Source: Radiobacillus kanasensis
GTDB taxonomy: Bacteria > Bacillota > Bacilli > Bacillales > Amphibacillaceae
Length of the DNA stretch: 64,000 nt
NCBI RefSeq assembly: GCF_021049245.1
Contig: NZ_CP088020.1
Coordinates: 186,001-250,000, forward strand
Direction of reading: 5' to 3'
Both the position numbers and the translations under genes were made by a program. Positions within the stretch are counted from its first letter, which is position 1, and every line of letters begins with the position of its first letter. Shown here piece after piece: positions 1 to 8,455 of the stretch. Under the pieces are notes generated by a model. It ran no database searches. It was not told where the DNA came from and worked only from the letters and a program-made list of their open reading frames with translations.

Positions 1-61
1 TACAGTTGAACTGAATAAGTAAACCTGTTTCTTGAAACTTTTTTAATAAATCCTCCTTCAT
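1..61 (-). CDS. Possible N-terminus of a leftward gene, cut by window edge
   Basis: Read leftward from an ATG at position 61, the frame stays open to the window edge and gives 20 residues beginning MKEDLLKKFQETG, an amphipathic, protein-like composition. No good ribosome binding site precedes this ATG; an AAGGAGG lies just inside the reading frame, so the real start could be elsewhere. The product cannot be identified. It would be divergent from the PTS operon. Confidence 0.3.
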   Translation of the reverse strand, partial: MKEDLLKKFQETGLLIQFNC

Positions 62-135
62 GTATGGAAGTAGTGGAGTTAGACTTTTTATCCTCTGTGG
101 TCTACACGTAACAAAAATTAGATATTGAAAATAGC

Positions 136-152
136 GCTGACCCTTAGTCAGC
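136..152. promoter_or_regulatory. Short inverted repeat upstream of PTS operon
   Basis: GCTGA, a 7-base spacer and TCAGC form a perfect 5-bp inverted repeat in the leader or promoter region of the galactitol-type operon. It could be an operator half-site pair or a small hairpin. There is no family match, so this is only a candidate. Confidence 0.25.
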
Positions 153-234
153 ATAGGGTTTTACGACGTGGACAATCATTGGAGCGGTCACAGTAAATCA
201 CAGCGTTGTACAATATGCCACACAACATTCTGTG

Positions 235-250
235 ATGAAAACGCATACAA
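235..250 (+). promoter_or_regulatory. cre site (CcpA operator)
   Basis: The 16-mer ATGAAAACGCATACAA matches the Bacillus cre consensus WTGNAARCGNWWNCAW at every position. It lies 51 bases before the GTG start of the PRD regulator, a place where CcpA binding would repress or roadblock transcription of the operon. This fits carbon catabolite control of a secondary sugar-alcohol PTS. Confidence 0.8.
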
Positions 251-300
251 AACCTATTGTGTCGATGTTAGAATAAAAATTGTAAGAGAGGTGATGGGTT

Positions 301-2355
301 GTGCAACTGGATGCACGAAGTACAAATCTCCTAAACTCACTCGTTGGGAATCCTAGGATTAGGAGTAAAGATTTAGAAAAGAGGTACTCCTTAACTCGTC
401 GACAATTAAGTTATAGTTTCGGCAAAATGAATGAATGGCTCATTTATAAGAACCTTCCTACAATCGAAAGAACACGACAAGGCTTGTTTATCGTTGATCC
501 AGTACTTTCAAAAATGTTTTTGAACAAAGAACGAAATGATTTAGTGGAATCGGATATTTTAACAGAAAACGAAAGAGTTTACTTAATTATCCTGAAGTTA
601 CTAAGTAGCAAGGAAGAGCTTTCACTCATCCATTTCACATCAGAGTTAAAAGTAAGTAAAAATACTATTTTAAGTGATATGAAGGTAGCACAAGAATATG
701 TGGAGGATTATCAGCTAGCAATTAGGTATTCAAGACGGGAAGGCTACTTAATTGAAGGAAATGAGTTTATTTTAAGAAAGCTGTTAATCAATGCGTGTAA
801 CAAAGTATTGGATCTCAACAACGGTAAAAAGAAAATTTGTGAGTTGACAGAAATAACAGAAGAGGAAATTTCGGAATTGAAAGTAAGGTTAGAAAATGTG
901 GAATGCAAATTGAATTTAAAGTTTACCGATGAAAAAATGGAAACCATGCCTTATATCATCTCTCTTATTTTTCGAAGGATTAAACAAGGTAACAAAATGA
1001 ACCCATTCAATATCCACTATAATGAGCTATCTAATACAAAAGAGTATAAAGCCACAGAAGAATTACTATATGATTTTAGAAATATTCCATTAGAGGAACG
1101 TTTATTTATCACTTTGCACCTTTTAACAACTAGTGTTCATTGGTCAGAGTTTCTAACTGAGGATAGCATACCAGATTTGAAGGACGCGTTAGATAAAATG
1201 GTGTCTTTATTTGAGAGGACAGCGTGTGTTTCTCTACAGGATAAAGAGCAATTACTAAATAAGTTGTTGTTGCATGTAAAGCCTGCTTACTACCGAATTA
1301 AGTATAAACTTACCGAGTTTATAGATGTGCAGGAAACGGTTAGTAAAGAATTCAAGGAATTACATCATCTTGTTAGAAAATCAACGCGTCCATTAGCCGA
1401 ATTGATTGGAGAAGAAATACCAGAAAGTGAAACTACTTATTTAACAATGTTAATAGGTGGTTGGATGACCATGCATGGAGAGAGCATTCAACAAAAGATA
1501 AAAGCGATAGTCGTTTGCCCAAAAGGTGTATCTGTTTCGAGGCTAATGTTCAGCGCATTAAAGGAGATCTTCCCCGAATTTATATTTTTGGACTCTTTGT
1601 CGATTCGAGAATTTCATGAGTATAGCCTTGACTACGATATTGTATTTTCACCAATCTTATTGGAAACAGACAAAAAAGTATTTGTGGCAAATCCTTTCCT
1701 TGAAAAAGAAGAGAAATCAAGGTTGAGAAGACAGGTGATGTTGGAGTTACATGGATTTGTGTCACCGGATTTAAATGTTGAGGAGTTAATCAACATTATA
1801 GAAAAATACGCCACTATTGATAATAAAAAGTCGCTAACAAGTGAAATTCATGGTTATTTGGGCCATGACCTTGAATTAGAGGAAAAAGAGAAATTAGAAA
1901 TTCCTAATCCCAGTTTATTTGATTTAATAACGGAAGATCATATTCTTTTGGAGCATTCTGTATCGAGTTGGGAAGAAGCAATACGCATAGGTGCATCCCC
2001 GATTGTCCAAACGAAGAGTATAACCCCGGGGTATGTGGATGCAATGGTTAAGCATTGTAAAGAGGACCCATATATCATAATAGGTCAAAATTTGGCCATA
2101 CCACATGCTTCTCCAGAAGATGGAGTAAATAAGGTTTCTATGAGTTTACTTCGTCTAGAACAAGGTGTTGAATTTGCTAGTGATTACTCTATTAATATAG
2201 TGATTGTAATCTCTGCTACAGATAAACATAAACACTTAAGAGCACTCATGCAATTAATGAAGCTTGCATCTAGTAAAAAAGATATGAAAGGGATTACTCA
2301 ATCAAATTCAGAAAAAGAGATTCGAGAAATAATTAGAAAGTATGCAGATGAATAA
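301..2355 (+). CDS. PRD-containing PTS transcriptional activator (BglG/LicR/MtlR type)
   Basis: A 684-residue multidomain regulator. The N-terminal ~130 residues carry helix-turn-helix segments. Two PTS regulation domains follow at roughly 190-400. An EIIB-like domain has its cysteine at 406 in the context VVCPKGVSVS, and a C-terminal EIIA-like domain (about 540-684) has its phosphorylatable histidine at 602 in IPHASPEDG. Proteins of this build activate PTS operons and are tuned by HPr- and EIIB-dependent phosphorylation. The GTG start is preceded by AGAGGTG. It is the first gene of the cluster, so it probably controls the galactitol-type PTS that follows. Confidence 0.88.
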   Translation: MQLDARSTNLLNSLVGNPRIRSKDLEKRYSLTRRQLSYSFGKMNEWLIYKNLPTIERTRQGLFIVDPVLSKMFLNKERNDLVESDILTENERVYLIILKLLSSKEELSLIHFTSELKVSKNTILSDMKVAQEYVEDYQLAIRYSRREGYLIEGNEFILRKLLINACNKVLDLNNGKKKICELTEITEEEISELKVRLENVECKLNLKFTDEKMETMPYIISLIFRRIKQGNKMNPFNIHYNELSNTKEYKATEELLYDFRNIPLEERLFITLHLLTTSVHWSEFLTEDSIPDLKDALDKMVSLFERTACVSLQDKEQLLNKLLLHVKPAYYRIKYKLTEFIDVQETVSKEFKELHHLVRKSTRPLAELIGEEIPESETTYLTMLIGGWMTMHGESIQQKIKAIVVCPKGVSVSRLMFSALKEIFPEFIFLDSLSIREFHEYSLDYDIVFSPILLETDKKVFVANPFLEKEEKSRLRRQVMLELHGFVSPDLNVEELINIIEKYATIDNKKSLTSEIHGYLGHDLELEEKEKLEIPNPSLFDLITEDHILLEHSVSSWEEAIRIGASPIVQTKSITPGYVDAMVKHCKEDPYIIIGQNLAIPHASPEDGVNKVSMSLLRLEQGVEFASDYSINIVIVISATDKHKHLRALMQLMKLASSKKDMKGITQSNSEKEIREIIRKYADE

Positions 2356-2423
2356 TAGAAATCCATATTATAAGTTTTACAGAAACAAAGAAATAGAGAA
2401 AAATTATGTTAAGGGTGACAACT

Positions 2424-2906
2424 ATGAGTTCGTTTAGCTTTGATGAATCACTGATTCTAACTGATATCGACGTTAGTAGTAAAGAAGAAGTTATAGCCTT
2501 ATTGGCTAATAATTTGTGTGAAAAGGGGTTTGTGAAAGAAAGCTATGTAGCAGCTGTCCTTAAAAGAGAACAAACCTATGCAACAGGACTGCCAACCAAT
2601 GGTTGTTCCGTTGCAATCCCGCACACAGATATCGAGCATGTTAACAAAAGGGCCATTAGCCTTGGGATAATCAAGGAGACAGTTGACTTCGGCATAATGG
2701 GAGAACAGGAAGATACGACCCCGGTTAAACTAGTGTTTATGCTAGCTACGGATGAAGAGCATTCACAGCTGTCTTTATTACAACGATTAATGCTAGTTTT
2801 TCAGGATAAAGAACTACTGCTTTTATTATCTACTGAAAAAGATAAAACAAAAATAAAAGAAATAATAGAAGAAAACTTACAACTTTCTCTGAAAGGGGGT
2901 GAATAA
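2424..2906 (+). CDS. gatA: PTS EIIA component, galactitol/fructose-type
   Basis: A small cytoplasmic EIIA of the mannitol/fructose superfamily, 160 residues. The active histidine is residue 67 in the context VAIPHTDIEHV, where phosphate is received from HPr. An in-frame ATG exists at 2406, but AAGGGTGAC sits 4-12 bases before the ATG at 2424, so the later start is chosen. It is followed immediately by EIIB and then EIIC, giving a complete galactitol-type permease. The sugar assignment rests on similarity of all three subunits to Gat proteins; a related polyol remains possible. Confidence 0.85.
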   Translation: MSSFSFDESLILTDIDVSSKEEVIALLANNLCEKGFVKESYVAAVLKREQTYATGLPTNGCSVAIPHTDIEHVNKRAISLGIIKETVDFGIMGEQEDTTPVKLVFMLATDEEHSQLSLLQRLMLVFQDKELLLLLSTEKDKTKIKEIIEENLQLSLKGGE

Positions 2907-2907
2907 C

Positions 2908-3195
2908 GTGGCGAAAAAGAAACAAGTCTTAGTAGCCTGTGGAGCAGGTGTTGCAACATCTACTGTTGTAAACGGTGCTATCGAAGAAATGGCGAAAGAA
3001 AATAATCTTAACATTGATCTCGTACAAATCAAAATTGCGGAAGTTGGCGGATATGTCGAAACAGCTGATTTACTAGTAACAACTGCAATGACCAAAAAAG
3101 AGTATCCATTCCCTGTCATTAATGCACGTTCATTCTTAACAGGTATAGGTACGGAAGATACAAAAAAGCAGATTTTAGATGAGCTTCAAAAGTAA
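2908..3195 (+). CDS. gatB: PTS EIIB component, galactitol-type
   Basis: A protein of about 95 residues with the phosphocysteine loop VACGAGVATST near the N-terminus (Cys11), typical of GatB-family EIIB. It passes phosphate from EIIA to the incoming sugar. A GTG at 2899 is in frame, but the GAAAGGGGGTG ribosome binding site covers it and points to the GTG at 2908. The start lies one base beyond the gatA stop codon, implying coupled translation. Confidence 0.86.
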   Translation: MAKKKQVLVACGAGVATSTVVNGAIEEMAKENNLNIDLVQIKIAEVGGYVETADLLVTTAMTKKEYPFPVINARSFLTGIGTEDTKKQILDELQK

Positions 3196-3213
3196 ATCTA
3201 TTAAAGGAGTCTA

Positions 3214-3244
3214 CCTCAGTTTTTCAATAACAGAAAAACTGGGG
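3214..3244 (+). other. Intra-operon RNA hairpin between EIIB and EIIC
   Basis: CCTCAGTTTTTC (3214-3225) pairs over 12 bp, with one G-U, with GAAAAACTGGGG (3233-3244) across a 7-base loop. No U-run follows, so it is unlikely to terminate. Such stems often stabilise or mark processing ends that set subunit ratios. Confidence 0.5.
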
Positions 3245-3274
3245 CTGCATTTAACATGAAGGGGGTAAGAAAGT

Positions 3275-4534
3275 ATGCAAGGTTTTGTAGACGTTGTCCG
3301 AGGGTTCTTGGATTTAGGTGCGACAGTTATCCTTCCTGTAGCCATTTTTCTTTTAGGATTAATATTTGGTCAAAAGCCAGGTAAAGCCTTTCGTTCAGGT
3401 TTAACGATTGGTGTAGCCTTTGTCGGTATCTTTTTAGTGGTGGACCTACTTGTAAATAATTTAGGGCCGGCAGCTCAAGGTATGGTAGATAGATTGGGAG
3501 TGGAGTTAACGGTCATTGACGTAGGTTGGCCAGCAACATCATCTATTGCATGGGCTTCAATTGTAGCTGCGTTTATCATTCCATTAGGTTTAATAGTAAA
3601 TGTTATTATGCTTTTAACAAAGACAACGAAAACAATGAATGTAGATATATGGAATTATTGGCATTATACCTTTATGGCGGCTATGATCTATGCAATTTCT
3701 GACAGTATTATTCAAGGTTTAATTGGGGCAGTTATCTTCCAAATTGTTTGTCTTAAAGTTGCGGATTGGACAGCACCGATGGTTAATGATTTCTATGAAA
3801 TGCCAGGTGTTTCTGTAGCAACAGGTAGCACTATTTCTTATGCACCCGGCATCTTTTTAGTGAAAGGACTTCAAAAAATCCCTGGAGTGAAAAACTGGAA
3901 TGCAGATCCAGATACTATCCAGAAACGATTTGGTATTTTCGGTGAATCCATTTTCATAGGATTAGCGCTTGGTGCGATTATCGGTATCTTAGCTGGATAT
4001 GGTGTTGGGGATGTCATTGAAATTGGTATGGCAATGGCTGCTGTAATGGTGTTAATGCCACGTATGGTTAAGATTTTAATGGAAGGTCTAATGCCTGTTT
4101 CAGAGTCTGCACGCCAATGGTTAAATAAACGCTTTGGAGACAGAGAAATTCATATCGGTCTAGATGCAGCGGTATTACTAGGGCACCCATCTGTTATATC
4201 AACAGCATTAATTCTTGTGCCTATCACCGTGTTACTAGCCGTTATTCTACCTGGAAATGCCTTACTGCCTTTTGGTGACTTAGCAACAATTCCGTTCATT
4301 GTTGCCTTTATTGTCGGTGCAGCTAAGGGTAATATCGTTCACTCTGTCATTGTAGGTACGGTCATGATTGCTATCTCCTTATACATTGCAACAGATGTAG
4401 CGCCACTATTTACGGAGATGGCTAATAATGCTGATTTTGACATGCCAGAAGGATCAGCTACTATCTCAAGTATTGACCAAGGTGGGAATATCGTAAACTA
4501 TATAATTTACAAAATATTCGATCTATTTAACTAA
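3275..4534 (+). CDS. gatC: PTS EIIC component, galactitol-type permease
   Basis: A 419-residue, very hydrophobic protein with about 10 membrane-spanning segments. It begins MQGFVDVVRGFLDLGATV, as GatC-family permeases do, and has conserved polar loops such as NYWHYTFMAA and GHPSVISTA. It forms the transmembrane channel that moves and phosphorylates the substrate together with the upstream EIIA and EIIB. The start is ATG 3275, preceded by AAGGGGGT. Full family length with no sign of damage. Confidence 0.88.
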   Translation: MQGFVDVVRGFLDLGATVILPVAIFLLGLIFGQKPGKAFRSGLTIGVAFVGIFLVVDLLVNNLGPAAQGMVDRLGVELTVIDVGWPATSSIAWASIVAAFIIPLGLIVNVIMLLTKTTKTMNVDIWNYWHYTFMAAMIYAISDSIIQGLIGAVIFQIVCLKVADWTAPMVNDFYEMPGVSVATGSTISYAPGIFLVKGLQKIPGVKNWNADPDTIQKRFGIFGESIFIGLALGAIIGILAGYGVGDVIEIGMAMAAVMVLMPRMVKILMEGLMPVSESARQWLNKRFGDREIHIGLDAAVLLGHPSVISTALILVPITVLLAVILPGNALLPFGDLATIPFIVAFIVGAAKGNIVHSVIVGTVMIAISLYIATDVAPLFTEMANNADFDMPEGSATISSIDQGGNIVNYIIYKIFDLFN

Positions 4535-4578
4535 TTTTCTAACATATTTATGAAATTTTTTGGAGAAATGACAAGTTG

Positions 4579-4608
4579 CCCAGCTTAGTCGAAATCCATT
4601 AGGCTGGG
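4579..4608 (+). other. Hairpin between gatC and dehydrogenase gene
   Basis: CCCAGCTTA (4579-4587) pairs with TAGGCTGGG (4600-4608), 9 bp with one G-U. It is not followed by a U-run. It may be a weak or processed operon hairpin limiting read-through into the dehydrogenase genes. Confidence 0.4.
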
Positions 4609-4665
4609 TACCCTAATTATAAGGTATTTGCTAACAAAAGTGAAGTCATAAGGGGGTACATTCTA

Positions 4666-5697
4666 ATGAAAGCTCTAGTCAAAACAGAACTCGGATTTGG
4701 AAACCTAGAGATTCTAGATGTAGAGGAACCTAAGGTTGGTAAAGACCAGGTCAAAATATTAGTAAAATATGCTGGGATTTGCGGATCTGATGTTCATACG
4801 TATGAAGGGAATTATAAAGTGGCAACTCCTGTCACTTTGGGGCATGAATTTTCAGGAGTAGTAGTTGAAGTTGGGGAATATGTAACGGAATTTAAAATAG
4901 GAGATCGAGTAACATCAGAAACAACATTTGAAATCTGTGGAGAATGCGAGTATTGCGCAACAAAGGACTACAATTTATGTAACAACAGAAAAGGATTAGG
5001 TTCCCAGCAAAATGGCGGTTTTACGAAATATTTAGTCGCGCGTAAGGAAAGTGTCCATAAATTACCTGATCATGTTGATTACCAATCTGCGGCAATGACA
5101 GAGCCCTTAGCATGCACGTACCATGCAGCGGAAAAAACAAGTATTAACAAAGGGGATGTTGTTGTTGTTTTAGGACCTGGACCAATCGGTTTACTAATGG
5201 CACAAGTGGCAAAAAGCCGAGGAGCAAAAGTAATTATTACAGGCTTGGATCATGATCAAGTTCGGTTAAATAAAGCAGAGGAACTCGGAATTGACCTTGC
5301 TGTGAATATCCAACAGCAAGATGTAAAAGGATTAGTAAATGAATTAACAAATGGTTATGGTGCGAATGTGGTATTTGAATGTTCAGGTGCAGTACCAGCT
5401 GTGAAAATGGGCTTAGATCTGTTAAGAAAAAAGGGGCAATATGTGCAAGTAGGTATATTTGCGAATGCTGAAATTCTGGTGAACTTTGAAAATATTATTC
5501 AAAAAGAAATTAGAGTAGTTGGAAGCAGAAGCCAAAAATCAAGTGATTGGGATCCATCCCTAGCATTAATGAACGAGAATCTTGTGAATACGGAAAAACT
5601 GGTAACTCATGAGTTTGATATCACACAGTGGGATGATGCTTACAATAAAATTAAAAGTGGGGAAGCAATAAAAGTACTTTTAACGACTTCTGAATAG
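4666..5697 (+). CDS. Zinc-dependent polyol/alcohol dehydrogenase (MDR family)
   Basis: A 343-residue medium-chain dehydrogenase. The catalytic-zinc motif CGSDVHTYEG is followed by GHEFSG. The structural-zinc cluster is CGECEYCATKDYNLC, and the nucleotide-binding turn is VLGPGPIGLL. The family oxidises sugar alcohols or their phosphates with NAD(P). Its position downstream of the galactitol-type PTS suggests it oxidises the imported polyol phosphate, or a second substrate, beside the better GatD candidate at 6175. RBS AAGGGGGT precedes ATG 4666. Sorbitol or threonine dehydrogenase-like activity cannot be excluded. Confidence 0.83.
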   Translation: MKALVKTELGFGNLEILDVEEPKVGKDQVKILVKYAGICGSDVHTYEGNYKVATPVTLGHEFSGVVVEVGEYVTEFKIGDRVTSETTFEICGECEYCATKDYNLCNNRKGLGSQQNGGFTKYLVARKESVHKLPDHVDYQSAAMTEPLACTYHAAEKTSINKGDVVVVLGPGPIGLLMAQVAKSRGAKVIITGLDHDQVRLNKAEELGIDLAVNIQQQDVKGLVNELTNGYGANVVFECSGAVPAVKMGLDLLRKKGQYVQVGIFANAEILVNFENIIQKEIRVVGSRSQKSSDWDPSLALMNENLVNTEKLVTHEFDITQWDDAYNKIKSGEAIKVLLTTSE

Positions 5698-5700
5698 TAC

Positions 5701-5880
5701 ATGAAGAAGACTTTTGAAGCATGCAGCAATAAAGGATGTCAAAAAACATTCTGCTAGGCTGCGAAAAATGATGCTATAGCTATTGTAAGAAACCTATTAA
5801 TCTTAGGTGGTTCCCATGAGAATCTCAATGAAGTAATCATGGTGGATTTAGCTTACGGTTTATCAGTGATTAGAAAGTAA
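5701..5880 (+). pseudogene. Possible decayed short ORF with in-frame stop
   Basis: From ATG 5701, 18 codons are followed by TAG (5755-5757). The same frame then continues for 40 codons of protein-like sequence (AAKNDAIAIVRNLLILGG...) up to TAA at 5878-5880. It may be a nonsense-interrupted small gene or a C-terminal remnant of a deleted operon member. I do not recognise the product. Confidence 0.3.
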
Positions 5881-5892
5881 GGGTGATAGATA

Positions 5893-6039
5893 ATGGTAGA
5901 AGCATTTTTAGATTATGCATTAGGACCACATGGAAGATTTCTAAGTGAATTTTATACTAACAACCAAAATTTTATCAATGCTACAGTTATTGTCATTGCA
6001 CTTGGAAGCTTTCTTATTAAAAAGAGGAGAACGACGTAA
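5893..6039 (+). CDS. Tiny single-pass membrane protein between two dehydrogenases
   Basis: A 48-codon ORF with ATG at 5893 preceded by AGGGTGAT. The product starts MVEAFLDYALGPHGRFL, has a predicted membrane helix near residues 28-43 (FINATVIVIALGSFLI), and ends in a basic tail KKRRTT (positive-inside anchor). It matches nothing I can name. Its place within the polyol operon suggests an accessory to the permease, but that is inference. Confidence 0.5.
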   Translation: MVEAFLDYALGPHGRFLSEFYTNNQNFINATVIVIALGSFLIKKRRTT

Positions 6040-6174
6040 TATACCTAGATTTCAAACGGAAGAACTTTTTTCACCTAAATAAAAAGGGTTACATGGGGAG
6101 TAGATAGCCTTCATTCTGCGTACCAACCTTATAATAGAACGAATGACTGAAAATCTGTGAAAGGATGTATCTAC

Positions 6175-7227
6175 ATGAAATCCTTAAAACTCTACGGAAA
6201 AAGAGATATAAGATTTGAAGAAGCTCTAAAGCCAACTATTGAAGAGGAAGATGAAGTAGTCATTAAAGTGAAAGCAGTTGGTATTTGTGGATCAGATTTG
6301 TCCAGGTACTTAAAGCTAGGACCATATATAGAGGGAATGATATTTGGTCACGAATTCTCTGGAGAAGTCGTAGAAGTTGGATCAAATGTGGAAAATGTAA
6401 AAGTGGGTGACCGCGTAGCTGGGTGTCCAGCATTATATTGTGGAAAGTGTGAAAGCTGTAAAAAATCAGAGTATGCAAGGTGCGATAAACTAACCGTAAT
6501 AGGTGCACGACACCCAGGTGCCTACGCAGAGTATGTCAAGCTGCCTTCCGAAAATGTAGTGGTTCTTCCTGAAAATGTAGACTATGAAACAGCTGCGTTA
6601 GTTGAACCATCTGCGGTTGTTGTTCATGGATTCTATAAAATGGATATGCAGCCTGGTGATGAAGTTGCTGTTATGGGTTGTGGGAATATTGGATTACTTG
6701 CCATACAGTGGGCCAAAGTTTTCGGTGCAAAGAAGGTTTATGCGATTGACATAGATCCGAAGAAATTAGATATGGCTAAAGGGGTTGGGGCGGATGAACT
6801 TATAAATCCTAAGGAAGTTTCAGCCCATGAACAAATCTTGGGATTGACCAATGGCAGAGGAGTCGATGTAGCCATTGAATCAGCTGGATCCCCAATTACT
6901 TCTGCACAGGTACTTGCTCTTCCTAAAAAGGGAGGTCAAGTGGTCTTCTTAGGAATTCCATATGGAGATGTGAACATTGAAAGGTTTTATTTTGAAAAAG
7001 TGGTTAGAAATGAATTACAAGTAATTGGAGCATGGAATGCAGTTTCAGCACCTTTTCCAGGACCTGAATGGACAACAACTGTTCATTATATGAGTACAGG
7101 ACAAATCAATGTAAAGCCTTTAATTACGCATAGATTAAGGCTAGAGGAAGGACCAGAAACGTTTGAAAGTATCATAGAAAGAAAAGAATTTTTCGGAAAG
7201 GTTATTTTCCAACCCGAAGTAAGCTGA
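6175..7227 (+). CDS. gatD: Galactitol-1-phosphate 5-dehydrogenase-like zinc enzyme
   Basis: A 350-residue zinc MDR enzyme. The catalytic-zinc segment is ICGSDLSRYLKLG...GHEFSG, the structural cysteines are CGKCESCKKSEYARC, and the Rossmann loop is VMGCGNIGLLAIQ. The C-terminal run GAWNAVSAPFPGPEW parallels the GSWMNYSSPWPGQEW block of E. coli GatD, which oxidises galactitol-1-phosphate to tagatose-6-phosphate. A GTG at 6157 is in frame, but AAAGGATG at 6160-6168 directs initiation to ATG 6175. No tagatose-6-phosphate kinase or aldolase is seen in this window. Confidence 0.8.
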   Translation: MKSLKLYGKRDIRFEEALKPTIEEEDEVVIKVKAVGICGSDLSRYLKLGPYIEGMIFGHEFSGEVVEVGSNVENVKVGDRVAGCPALYCGKCESCKKSEYARCDKLTVIGARHPGAYAEYVKLPSENVVVLPENVDYETAALVEPSAVVVHGFYKMDMQPGDEVAVMGCGNIGLLAIQWAKVFGAKKVYAIDIDPKKLDMAKGVGADELINPKEVSAHEQILGLTNGRGVDVAIESAGSPITSAQVLALPKKGGQVVFLGIPYGDVNIERFYFEKVVRNELQVIGAWNAVSAPFPGPEWTTTVHYMSTGQINVKPLITHRLRLEEGPETFESIIERKEFFGKVIFQPEVS

Positions 7228-7260
7228 AAGCTAAGTCCTAACTAAAATAGAATGGTTGTA

Positions 7261-7309
7261 GTAGTGGGTTATTACATCCATATTGGATACTCGAGATAAC
7301 TACTTTTTT
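7261..7309 (+). terminator. Probable rho-independent terminator of gat-type operon
   Basis: GTAG and TTAT (7261-7272, with a bulge) pair with ATAACTAC (7296-7303). An inner ATCCA/TGGAT stem is present, and the structure is followed directly by six T residues. It sits 33 bases after the gatD stop. Confidence 0.6.
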
Positions 7310-7319
7310 AAAAGTTATA

Positions 7320-7357
7320 AGAATGATTCGTTTCGAGATTAGGAAACGAATCATTCT
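7320..7357. terminator. Strong perfect hairpin after the operon
   Basis: A perfect 15-bp inverted repeat (7320-7334 with 7343-7357) with an 8-base loop lies just beyond the first terminator. The T-run is poor on both strands. It may be a back-up terminator or an RNA-stabilising end. Confidence 0.5.
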
Positions 7358-7481
7358 GGTTTCAATCTATAATAAGGTGCGTATTTGTACGGAAGTCCAT
7401 TTTAACCGTTAACACGCGGTTATATAAGAAAGTGTAACTTTTTTGGTTGCTTCTTAAATTATTTCTATCTGTTTACTTGTA

Positions 7482-7526
7482 ATTGTCTGTTTACTAGACA
7501 ATCTAGTGCCTAAGTTGATACTAGAT
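7482..7526. repeat. Two abutting perfect inverted repeats
   Basis: ATTGTCT (7482-7488) with AGACAAT (7496-7502), then ATCTAGT (7501-7507) with ACTAGAT (7520-7526). The two dyads share bases. The interval 7358-7575 has no credible ORF. These dyads lie downstream of the leftward gene ending at 7576. Confidence 0.4.
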
Positions 7527-7575
7527 TAACTACTATTTTCAGCATAGAATCAATAAGAATATCCAATTGTTATTA

Positions 7576-7863
7576 TTAAGATTCTATAGTTGTTCGGTCA
7601 ACAAAGTTCTGATTCTCTTTTATGATCATTCTTGAAAGACGTCTTCCTGCTCTCTTAAAGAAGAATTCATCAGCGAACTCTTGTGAATCAATTTGAGATA
7701 GATGGTTGATCACTCCATTTTTTTTATCATATTCAATTCGTCCCATTAAATCTTCATTTGGTCCATATTGATACACTACCCTTTCTTCATCCTCAAACTC
7801 CTTCAACATTAAAACAAAAACTGCCATGTATCTTGACTCCTCATAGTTTTTCAAAAATCCCAC
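7576..7863 (-). CDS. Small hypothetical protein, possible immunity-type protein
   Basis: A 95-residue acidic, soluble protein starting MGFLKNYEESRYMAVF. I recognise no family. It is the last leftward ORF of the toxin locus at 7.5-11 kb, where strings of small acidic proteins commonly encode immunity functions. The residues before MAVFVLMLKEFEDEERVV may not belong to it: the upstream 300 bases on this strand are decayed coding sequence, so the N-terminus could be a fusion onto a remnant. Function unproven. Confidence 0.45.
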   Translation of the reverse strand: MGFLKNYEESRYMAVFVLMLKEFEDEERVVYQYGPNEDLMGRIEYDKKNGVINHLSQIDSQEFADEFFFKRAGRRLSRMIIKENQNFVDRTTIES

Positions 7864-7879
7864 GGCCTTTAAGGCTCTA

Positions 7880-8180
7880 TCGTCATGTCATAAGCTGTTC
7901 TATATCAGTCTGGAATACACTTTCAAATTTTGATTCAGCAATATAGTATCACCATCCGCGGGATCCTCTGTTAAGGCACATTTTCCACAAACTATCCAGT
8001 TTTCCTTATATCTTCATTAGATTAATTTTCAGGAAACCAAGCTTAGCTATTACCCATTCTAATTGTGGTACTTTTTGAGTATCAATCCAACCAATCTCAT
8101 ACGTTAACTTACCATCATGCCCACCTAAAAAATGGCATTGAGCCAATTAAGCCCGAACTAACAAACAATCTATTTTTATT
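7880..8180 (-). pseudogene. Decayed coding remnant in toxin locus
   Basis: Leftward reading gives protein-like stretches in changing frames: YEIGWIDTQKVPQLEWVIA around 8030-8110, then WIVCGKCALTEDPADGD around 7945-8005. Stops and frameshifts lie between them. This pattern fits a former gene of about 100 codons that has collected indels. No intact ORF remains. Confidence 0.45.
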
Positions 8181-8185
8181 GAAGA

Positions 8186-8455
8186 CTATAAACTGGTATA
8201 TACGACCGACCCTAACGGTATATCTGTGGGTTTTATTGATTTACCAAGACATATGCCTACCATTTTTTTATCAGTGGGTGAATTAGATACTTGAACTGAA
8301 ACAACTTTTAATCCTAACTCTTTGTACTCAGGTGTCCGAACAACAATATTGTCTCCAATCCTGTTTAATGAAGCGAGAACGGGATTAAGTCCAACTATAA
8401 TAATTCCATATTATTTGGATTCAAACACATCTTCAACATCCATTATCTTTTGCAT
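8186..8455 (-). pseudogene. EF-Tu domain 2-like beta-barrel gene with premature stop
   Basis: A very good ribosome binding site (AAAGGAGGTATCCA) precedes the ATG at 8455. The frame reads MQKIMDVEDVFESK, then TAA at 8411-8413, then 74 more codons of coherent protein (GIIIVGLNPVLASLNRIGD...VGICLG) to a stop at 8186-8188. The pattern of DVF, G-x-I-x-x-G and GD residues resembles the small beta-barrel of EF-Tu domain 2. One nonsense change or local indel inactivates it. Probably a former immunity-like or accessory gene. Confidence 0.55.

Noticed and set aside
168..356. Short ORF overlapping the PRD regulator start
   Set aside because: No RBS, and the region carries regulatory sequence (cre). The downstream GTG frame is clearly the real gene.
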